In this document: positions 5,104 through 10,144 of the stretch, one piece after another | Position numbering within the stretch: position 1 is the stretch's first letter | Layout of the letters: every line of letters starts with the position of its first letter | From: Selenomonas sp. | Lineage (GTDB): Bacteria > Bacillota_C > Negativicutes > Selenomonadales > Selenomonadaceae | Assembly (NCBI RefSeq): GCF_024693525.1 | Contig: NZ_JAILKR010000027.1 | Span: 1-10,144 of the forward strand | DNA length: 10,144 nucleotides | Reading direction: 5' to 3' | Translations under genes and position numbers: made by a program | Notes under the pieces: generated by a model | Told to the model about the DNA's origin: nothing | What the model saw: only the letters and a program-made list of their open reading frames with translations | Databases searched by the model: none

Positions 5104-6348
5104 ATGACGACGAGTATGGCAGCTACTCATGCTGCAAGCAAGAGACTGAAGGATGCGATTTTTGGAGCAAGTGCAGCCTGCGCTGAGGCAGCCAAGAAGC
5201 ATGGTGCCGATAAAGTTACCAATGCGACGATGGGTGTTATGATGGACGACGAAGGAAAACTTGCCAGCATCCCGACGATGGAGCGCGTATTCCGTTCCCT
5301 TTCGGTTGAAGATTATGTCCGTTATGCGCCGATTCCGGGATTGCCGGATTACCTCGAGGCCGTTATTGACCTCACGTTTGCCGATCAGAAGCCGGAGGGC
5401 TATACGGCAGCTATCGCGACGGCTGGCGGCACGGGGGCTATCCATCACGCGGTGGCCAACTACGCTGAGCGTGGCGATAAAGTCCTGACGTCAGACTGGT
5501 TCTGGGGTACCTATAACGTCATTTGCAACGAGTGCGGCTGTAAGCTTACGAACTATGCGCTGTTCGATGAGAACAACAACTTCAACATTGCTGACTACAC
5601 GGCAAAAGTTGACGAAATCATGAAGGATCAGGACAGCCTGCTGGTCATCATCAACACGCCGGCACACAATCCGACGGGCTTTAGCCTAACGGAAGAGGAT
5701 TGGGATAACGTCCTTGCCCTCACGAAAAAATATGCCGCCCAGGGCAAGAAGATGAGCATTCTCGTGGACATCGCTTATATCGACTATGCCGGTGAGAAAA
5801 ACGAGACCCGCAAGTTCATGAAGAAGTTTGGCAATCTGCCGGCTAACATCTTCGTCATGTTCGCCTTTTCCATGTCCAAGGGCTACACAGCCTATGGCCA
5901 GCGCACGGGCGCTCTCGTGGCTGTTTCCTCCAGTGAGGACGTCATCACGGAGTTCAAGGAAATCAACAAGTACACCAGCCGCGCTACCTGGTCCAACATC
6001 AACCGCGGTGCTATGACTCTCTTAGCAAAGATTTCCGCTGATAAAGAGACGCTTACGCAGTTCGAAAAGGAGCGTGACGAGTTCTATCAGATGATTCAGG
6101 AGCGCGGCATGCTGTTCATGAAGGAAGCCAAAGAGTGCGGTCTCAACGCCCTGCCCTATAAAGGCGGTTTCTTCCTCTCCGTGCCGGCTAAAGACCCACA
6201 GGCAGTCTGCGACAAGCTCCACGATGACCTGATTTTTGCCGTACCGCTTAAGATGGGCGTTCGCATTGCTGCTTGCTCCGTATCGGCAGCCAAGATGAAA
6301 GGCATCGCCGCCAAAGTTCTCAAAGCACTCAAGGCAGTAGAGGGTTGA
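5104..6348 (+). CDS. PLP-dependent class I aminotransferase (aspartate/aromatic type)
   Basis: This enzyme transfers an amino group between amino acids and 2-oxo acids using pyridoxal phosphate in the cytosol. At 414 aa it has typical fold-type I length. Features seen are a glycine-rich cofactor segment ATAGGTGAIHHA (105-116), NTPAHNPTG with Asn189, VDIAYIDY with Asp222 and Tyr225, the Schiff-base lysine Lys259 in SMSKGYTAYGQRTG, the phosphate-contacting Arg267, and the substrate-carboxylate arginine Arg387 in GVRIAACS. The SxSKxxxxYGxRxG pattern is that of aspartate and aromatic aminotransferases (AspC/TyrB-like) rather than the AAT branch of Bacillus. ATG 5104 follows AAAGGGG (5088-5094) at 9 nt. 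Position after lysC hints at a role in aspartate-family or aromatic amino acid metabolism. It has its own promoter and terminator. The amino acid used cannot be fixed from sequence. Confidence 0.88.
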   Translation: MTTSMAATHAASKRLKDAIFGASAACAEAAKKHGADKVTNATMGVMMDDEGKLASIPTMERVFRSLSVEDYVRYAPIPGLPDYLEAVIDLTFADQKPEGYTAAIATAGGTGAIHHAVANYAERGDKVLTSDWFWGTYNVICNECGCKLTNYALFDENNNFNIADYTAKVDEIMKDQDSLLVIINTPAHNPTGFSLTEEDWDNVLALTKKYAAQGKKMSILVDIAYIDYAGEKNETRKFMKKFGNLPANIFVMFAFSMSKGYTAYGQRTGALVAVSSSEDVITEFKEINKYTSRATWSNINRGAMTLLAKISADKETLTQFEKERDEFYQMIQERGMLFMKEAKECGLNALPYKGGFFLSVPAKDPQAVCDKLHDDLIFAVPLKMGVRIAACSVSAAKMKGIAAKVLKALKAVEG

Positions 6349-6394
6349 TTTTGCTTATTGTATAAGCTTTCGATAACGAAATAAAATATTTTCG

Positions 6395-6438
6395 AAAAAG
6401 CTGTTCCCTATATATAGATGTAGGGAATGGCTTTTTTT
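6395..6438 (+). terminator. Intrinsic terminator after the aminotransferase gene
   Basis: Bases 6395-6410 pair with 6421-6436 in a 16-bp stem with two G-U pairs and a 10-nt AT-rich loop. The 3' arm runs into seven T residues (6432-6438). Confidence 0.92.
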
Positions 6439-6461
6439 CCGCAACGACTGGAAATTATTGG

Positions 6462-6490
6462 TTGAATGACAGGTCAAATGATGATATAGT
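6462..6490 (+). promoter_or_regulatory. Probable promoter of the phosphate transport pair, with a TGACNNGTCA site in its spacer
   Basis: TTGAAT (6462-6467, four of six) and TATAGT (6485-6490, five of six) are 17 bp apart. The palindrome TGACAGGTCA occupies 6467-6476, between the two hexamers. A protein bound there would exclude RNA polymerase. No Pho-box-like direct repeat is evident. Confidence 0.45.
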
Positions 6491-6536
6491 TAGACTTGTG
6501 TATGTGATATTTCGTTCGGGGAGGACTCAGGACAGT

Positions 6537-7163
6537 ATGTTTAAATTCAAAAAGAAAGACAGCGAGTTCTTTGACCTGTTTGTCGACAGTGCCAATTATT
6601 TTTATCAGGGCGCTTTGATGATGGACGAGGTTATGCTGGATTACAGCAAAGCGGCTGACAAGGTAAAAGAAATCAATGACTTGGAGCACGAAGCCGATAA
6701 GGTTAATGACAAGATTATTGATAAACTGAATTTGACGTTCATTACGCCGATTGACCGCGAGGACATCTATGCACTGGCAAATGGTCTCGATGATGGCGTG
6801 GACTACCTTCAGGGAACCTTGCAGCGCATTGTGATGTATCGGACTGGCAAGGCGATGAGCGGCGCTGTCACGATGACGAAGCTGCTGATCGAAGCGACGG
6901 AACAGACGATTCGAGCGTTCTCTCTGCTCAAGGACATTCGCAAGAATCAGGCTGCTATTCTGGATGCGACGCACAAGATCGCCCAGATTGAAAGCGAGGG
7001 CGACCGCGTTTACCGTCATGAGATTGCTTACCTCTTCGACAAAGAGAAAGATCCAATCGAGCTCATCAAGTGGAAAGATATCCTGGAGAAGCTCGAGGAT
7101 ACGCTGGATCACTGTGAGAAGTTATCTGACATGATCCGGGGAGTGGTAATGAAATATGCATGA
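6537..7163 (+). CDS. DUF47 (PhoU-like) accessory protein of a Pit phosphate transporter
   Basis: This is a 208-aa, all-helical, charged protein of the DUF47/PhoU-related family, which is commonly encoded next to Pit transporters and thought to modulate phosphate uptake. Recognisable features are the N-terminal FKKKDSEFFDLF, the EINDLEHEADKVNDKIIDKLN segment and its second-half counterpart IAQIESEGDRVYRHEI. These are the two E-x-E/D-x-x-x-D metal-binding-type repeats of PhoU-like proteins. TPIDREDIYALANGLDDGVD (around residues 62-81) is typical of the family. The ATG at 6537 follows GGGGAGGA (6518-6525) and a closer AGGA (6529-6532). The frame is open further upstream to a TTG at 6462, but that extension covers the promoter. 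Its stop overlaps the pit start by 8 nt, indicating translational coupling. Confidence 0.9.
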   Translation: MFKFKKKDSEFFDLFVDSANYFYQGALMMDEVMLDYSKAADKVKEINDLEHEADKVNDKIIDKLNLTFITPIDREDIYALANGLDDGVDYLQGTLQRIVMYRTGKAMSGAVTMTKLLIEATEQTIRAFSLLKDIRKNQAAILDATHKIAQIESEGDRVYRHEIAYLFDKEKDPIELIKWKDILEKLEDTLDHCEKLSDMIRGVVMKYA

Positions 7164-8154
7164 AGTACAGATGCTTATCTTTACAGTCATTGGCCTGGCA
7201 TTGCTGTTTGATTTTATCAATGGTTTCCATGATACGGCCAATGCAATTGCCACGTCGGTATCGACGCGGGCCCTTCATCCGAGCCATGCGATTATCATGG
7301 CGGCGGTGCTAAACTTCTTAGGGGCAATGTACAGTACCGGTGTTGCGAAGACAATCGGTACGGATATCGTCAAATCGGCCCAGCATGTGGATGAGCACAT
7401 CATCGTGGCGGCGCTGGTAGGTGCGGTGCTCTGGAATATCATCACTTGGTATTTCGCGGTTCCATCCAGTTCCTCCCATGCGCTGGTGGGCGGTATAATC
7501 GGAGCGGTTCTGGTATCTGTCGGTACGGATGGACTGAACTTCTACGGCATCGGCAAGATTATCCTGTCCCTGATTGGTTCGCCAATCCTGGGTATCGTAT
7601 CCGGTTGTATCGTGATGACGCTGCTCTTTCGGATATTTGGGCGATTCAGTCCTTCGTCAATCAACCACCGGTTCAAGAAGATGCAGGTGCTGTCGGCGGC
7701 TATGATGGCCTTTTCCCATGGTTCCAACGATGCTCAGAAGTCTATGGGTATCATCACCTTGGCTTTGCTTTCCGGTGGCTATATCGATGTGTTCGAAGTT
7801 CCCACCTATGTAAAGGTGCTGGCGGCAACGGCTATGGCTTGCGGCACGGCCGTGGGCGGCTGGCGCATCATCAAGACCATCGGCGGCAAGATTTTCAAGC
7901 TGGAGCCAATCTCCGGATTTGCGGCGGATTTGAACTCCTCCACGGTTATTTTCACGGCGACGCTTTTGCATCTGCCGGTTAGTACGACCCACGTCGTATC
8001 GGGGTCCATCATGGGCGTTGGTACGGCTAAACGCGTCAATGCCGTCCGTTGGGGTGTTGCTCAGCAGATGGTTATGGCCTGGGTACTGACAATTCCCTGC
8101 ACGGCCGCTATGGGCGCCGTAGCCTATATGGTCGTCTGTGCGATTTTTAAATAA
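7156..8154 (+). CDS. pit: Inorganic phosphate transporter, PiT family
   Basis: PiT proteins carry phosphate, often as a metal-phosphate complex, across the inner membrane using the ion gradient. The 332-aa length fits the short bacterial branch. The family's two related halves are visible: GFHDTANAIATSV (23-35) in the N-terminal half and FSHGSNDAQKSMG (186-198) in the second. Each half also carries a serine-rich signature, PSSSSHALVGG (103-113) and PVSTTHVVSG (274-283). The rest consists of strongly hydrophobic segments, about ten in all. The ATG at 7156 overlaps the DUF47 stop. A GGGGAG at 7138-7143 is rather distant, so coupled translation is likely. The related sulfate permease CysP belongs to the same superfamily, but the DUF47 partner favours phosphate. 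Confidence 0.93.
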   Translation: MHEVQMLIFTVIGLALLFDFINGFHDTANAIATSVSTRALHPSHAIIMAAVLNFLGAMYSTGVAKTIGTDIVKSAQHVDEHIIVAALVGAVLWNIITWYFAVPSSSSHALVGGIIGAVLVSVGTDGLNFYGIGKIILSLIGSPILGIVSGCIVMTLLFRIFGRFSPSSINHRFKKMQVLSAAMMAFSHGSNDAQKSMGIITLALLSGGYIDVFEVPTYVKVLAATAMACGTAVGGWRIIKTIGGKIFKLEPISGFAADLNSSTVIFTATLLHLPVSTTHVVSGSIMGVGTAKRVNAVRWGVAQQMVMAWVLTIPCTAAMGAVAYMVVCAIFK

Positions 8155-8167
8155 ATAGCGATATTCG

Positions 8168-8207
8168 AGTCTTAGTGTTACAATAAGGGTAACACTAGGG
8201 CTTTTTT
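8168..8207 (+). terminator. Intrinsic terminator after pit
   Basis: Bases 8168-8181 pair with 8189-8202 in a 14-bp stem with two G-U pairs and a 7-nt loop, followed by six T residues (8202-8207). It starts 14 nt after the pit stop and separates the phosphate pair from the kinase gene. Confidence 0.92.
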
Positions 8208-8247
8208 GTTATATAAGATGTTATCGTGATGGATGGGAGGGATTGAC

Positions 8248-9879
8248 ATGGAAGTGTTATCGGGAATGACCCTGATGGAAATGGCAAGGAAGGCGCAGCA
8301 GGAATATTCGAGTAAAATTGTGGCCGCAGAATTAGATGGCGAAGTACATGATTTGCAGAATGATATCAGCGGCGTGCGGGATGTGACCTTTATCCCCTTA
8401 GACAGCAAGACCGGGTGGCAGGTCTATCGGCGCAGCGTACTGTTTCTGCTCATTACGGCAGTCCATGAGCTCTATCCCGAGGCCGAGGTGGTTACCCAGT
8501 TTACCGCCAACAAGGGGCTGTTCTGCGAGATTCGCCAGCCGGAGGGCTTGGATCGCGACATGGGAAAAGTACAGCAGATTGAACAGAAAATGCGGGCCAT
8601 CGTGGCTGAAAATCGTCCCATTCGCAAAGAAGTGCTGAGTCGGGATGCGGCGGTGAAGCTGTTCGAGCAGTCCAAACAATACGAAAAGGCAGAACTCATC
8701 AGTTCTCTTGAACGGCAAACAGTCAGCCTCTATCGCTGTGGGGAATTCTACGATTACCTCTATGGCCCCATGCTCTATGAAACCGGCGATTTGGGGCAGT
8801 TTGCCCTGGATTTTGAGCCGCCGGGTGTCCTTTTACGCCTGCCGGATGAGGAAACAGCGGGCAGGGTCCGTGAGCGGGTTCCCCAGCCCAAGCTCAGCCA
8901 GATTCTGTATGAGTCCAAGAGCTGGGCCAAAATCCTTCACTGTAATTACGTGATGGATTTAAATCGGGCCAATCGGGAAGGACAGATTGGCGAAGTCATC
9001 CGCGTGTCAGAGGCTTTGCAGGAAAAGCGCATTGCTCAAATTGCCGATTACATCACCCAGCACCGGGACGGCGCCCGCCTCGTGATGATTGCTGGGCCGT
9101 CCTCTTCGGGCAAGACATCCTTTGCCCAGCGCTTGCGCATCCAGCTTCGCGTAAATGGCTTAGAACCTGTGTCCATTTCCTTGGATGACTACTTCTTATC
9201 CCGTAAGGACACCCCGCGCAACGAACGGGGAGAATACGACTTTGAGTGCCTGGAGGCCCTTGATACAGAGTTATTCAACCGCCATATGGTGAAGTTGCTG
9301 GCAGGCCGGGAAGTTCAGTTGCCACACTATAACTTTTTGACAGGGTGCCGGGAATGGCCAAAGGTGCCGCCGCTAAAAGTAACGCCGGATCAGCCTATCA
9401 TCATCGAGGGAATTCACGGCCTCAATGAAAAACTCAGTGAGGCAGTCCCGCGCACTCAGAAATTCAAGATTTATATTAGCGCGTTGACTCAGCTCAATAT
9501 CGATGCCCATAACCGCATCCCCACAACCGATGCGCGGCTCCTGCGCCGTCTCGTGCGGGACTATCAGACCCGCGGCGCCCATGCCCTAAAAACTCTCAAG
9601 CAGTGGCCCGACGTGCGAGCGGGGGAGGAAAAGAATATCTTCCCGTACCAGGAAGAAGCCGACGTGATGTTCAATTCGGCATTGATTTACGAGCTGGGTG
9701 TGCTAAAGAAATACGCCGAGCCCCTCCTAGAGACCATATCCCCCGAAGTCCCCGAATATGCCGAAGCCCGCCGCCTGCTGGATTTCTGTGCGTACTTTGA
9801 CGACATCACGGCTGAGGACGAAATTCCGAACAATTCCCTGTTGCGGGAATTTATTGGGAAATCGGTGTTCTTTAAGTGA
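8248..9879 (+). CDS. Nucleoside kinase of the uridine kinase/phosphoribulokinase class with ThrRS-like N-terminus
   Basis: This is a P-loop kinase predicted to phosphorylate a nucleoside such as uridine with ATP or GTP; the substrate is not certain. It is 543 aa, far longer than classical Udk (about 210 aa). Residues 1-60 look like a TGS domain. Residues 60-240 resemble the second additional domain of threonyl-tRNA synthetase (RRSVLFLLITAVHELYP and FTANKGLFCEI). The kinase domain has Walker A GPSSSGKT at 283-290, SLDDYF at 311-316, the family segment around DTPRNERGEYDFECLEALD and IIIEGIHGLN at 384-393. ATG 8248 is chosen because GGGAGGG (8235-8241) lies 6 nt upstream; the ATG at 8233 contains that Shine-Dalgarno. 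No convincing promoter was found in the short gap after the pit terminator. Such fusions are common in Firmicutes and Thermotoga and are annotated simply as nucleoside kinase. Confidence 0.88.
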   Translation: MEVLSGMTLMEMARKAQQEYSSKIVAAELDGEVHDLQNDISGVRDVTFIPLDSKTGWQVYRRSVLFLLITAVHELYPEAEVVTQFTANKGLFCEIRQPEGLDRDMGKVQQIEQKMRAIVAENRPIRKEVLSRDAAVKLFEQSKQYEKAELISSLERQTVSLYRCGEFYDYLYGPMLYETGDLGQFALDFEPPGVLLRLPDEETAGRVRERVPQPKLSQILYESKSWAKILHCNYVMDLNRANREGQIGEVIRVSEALQEKRIAQIADYITQHRDGARLVMIAGPSSSGKTSFAQRLRIQLRVNGLEPVSISLDDYFLSRKDTPRNERGEYDFECLEALDTELFNRHMVKLLAGREVQLPHYNFLTGCREWPKVPPLKVTPDQPIIIEGIHGLNEKLSEAVPRTQKFKIYISALTQLNIDAHNRIPTTDARLLRRLVRDYQTRGAHALKTLKQWPDVRAGEEKNIFPYQEEADVMFNSALIYELGVLKKYAEPLLETISPEVPEYAEARRLLDFCAYFDDITAEDEIPNNSLLREFIGKSVFFK

Positions 9880-9892
9880 AGATATGGCTCCT

Positions 9893-9943
9893 ATATCAAT
9901 GGCCGTTGACCTGTCAATTTGACCGGTCAACGGCCATTGATAT
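9893..9943. repeat. 51-bp near-perfect palindrome containing two TGACNNGTCA units
   Basis: Arms 9893-9917 and 9919-9943 are complementary at 24 of 25 positions (mismatch 9912/9924) around the single base 9918. Inside it lie TGACCTGTCA (9907-9916) and TGACCGGTCA (9920-9929), 13 bp apart with spacer ATT. It starts 13 bp after the kinase stop and overlaps the predicted -35 of the next gene. As RNA it would form a very strong hairpin, but the following bases are A/T mixed rather than a T-run. An operator is more likely than a terminator, although it could weaken read-through from the kinase gene. Confidence 0.8.
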
Positions 9944-9948
9944 ATACT
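9919..9948 (+). promoter_or_regulatory. Promoter of the HI0074-family gene overlapping the palindrome
   Basis: TTGACC (9919-9924) and TATACT (9943-9948), each five of six to consensus, are 18 bp apart. The -35 hexamer is part of the second TGACNNGTCA unit, so a protein bound to the palindrome would block the promoter. The start would be near 9955, about 35 nt before the ATG. Confidence 0.55.
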
Positions 9949-9989
9949 TAATTATAGTTAAATGAATAGGGAATAAGGATGAATGGCTT

Positions 9990-10144
9990 ATGAAAAATGA
10001 GATAGAAATCCTGACGGATTGCTACCATCAGGCCTTGTTACGATTACAAACAGCATTAAGTAAGGAGCCTGGTGAAGATGGTATCTGTGTTGATGCGACT
10101 GTTCATAGATTTGAAGTTTGCTTTGACTTGGCAATGAAATTGCT
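9990..10144 (+). CDS. HI0074-family HEPN protein (nucleotidyltransferase partner), cut by window edge
   Basis: Only the first 51 complete codons are present. The sequence begins MKNEIEILTDCYHQALLRLQ and contains the family hallmark DATVHRFEVCFDLAMKLL (35-52). This corresponds to the D-A-x-I-Q-R-F-E-x-x-F-E-L-x-W-K-x-L-K segment of HI0074-type nucleotidyltransferase substrate-binding proteins, which are HEPN four-helix bundles. Such proteins are usually encoded beside a minimal nucleotidyltransferase (HI0073/MntA), and many pairs act as toxin-antitoxin systems. The partner would be expected to the right of this window, since the gene on the left is the unrelated kinase. ATG 9990 follows AAGGA (9975-9979) at 10 nt. 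A tiny ATG frame at 9979 (MNGL) stops at 9991-9993, overlapping this ATG, and might couple initiation. Confidence 0.75.
   Translation, partial: MKNEIEILTDCYHQALLRLQTALSKEPGEDGICVDATVHRFEVCFDLAMKL

Noticed and set aside
6474..7112. 212-codon minus-strand open frame
   Set aside because: It is antisense to the DUF47 gene and its promoter, with no family resemblance.
9893..9943. Intrinsic terminator for the kinase gene
   Set aside because: The stem is strong, but neither side is followed by a T-run and the element overlaps a good promoter. A repeat/operator is the better description.

Overview
The window reads as an ordinary chromosomal segment of a Firmicute with roughly balanced base composition. 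Most genes have strong purine-rich Shine-Dalgarno sites, there are sigma-A type promoters, and three intrinsic terminators end in U-tracts. The gene families and codon style suggest an anaerobic Negativicute of the Selenomonas/Mitsuokella kind. That placement is an inference from general resemblance; there is no rRNA or other marker here to fix it.

Left part, minus strand (1-3272): a class II fructose-bisphosphate aldolase (fba) runs off the left edge. Upstream of it are an RluA-family RNA pseudouridine synthase and the uracil permease gene uraA, which probably form one transcription unit (uraA first, then the synthase). fba has its own extended -10 promoter. A 330-base divergent region (3273-3602) separates uraA from lysC. 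It holds a clear lysC promoter, a 5'-UTR hairpin and a possible 19-codon leader ORF that overlaps the lysC start.

Middle, plus strand (3603-6348): lysC encodes a monofunctional aspartate kinase. It carries an internal Shine-Dalgarno and ATG that would yield a separate C-terminal regulatory (beta) chain, as in Bacillus aspartokinase II. A strong terminator follows, and then an unusual tandem array of 13-bp units built on the palindrome TGACNNGTCA. Next come a promoter, a 5'-UTR stem-loop and a PLP-dependent aspartate/aromatic aminotransferase with its own terminator.

Right part, plus strand (6537-10144): a DUF47 (PhoU-like) protein overlaps a PiT-family phosphate transporter gene, forming a two-gene uptake unit closed by a terminator. 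A 543-residue nucleoside kinase of the uridine kinase/phosphoribulokinase class with a ThrRS-like N-terminus follows. At the right edge is the start of an HI0074-family (HEPN) protein, usually half of a HEPN/minimal nucleotidyltransferase pair. A 51-bp near-perfect palindrome covers its predicted -35 box.

The most notable non-coding signal is the decamer TGACNNGTCA. By manual scan it occurs six times in exact form, all between genes: three in the array after lysC, one inside the predicted promoter of the phosphate transport pair, and two, 13 bp apart, inside the palindrome before the HEPN gene. Two of these sites, 5 kb apart, match in 20 of 23 bases including the spacer. This looks like the binding site of an unidentified dimeric regulator or a dispersed repeat family. 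No mobile element, CRISPR array, tRNA or rRNA was seen.
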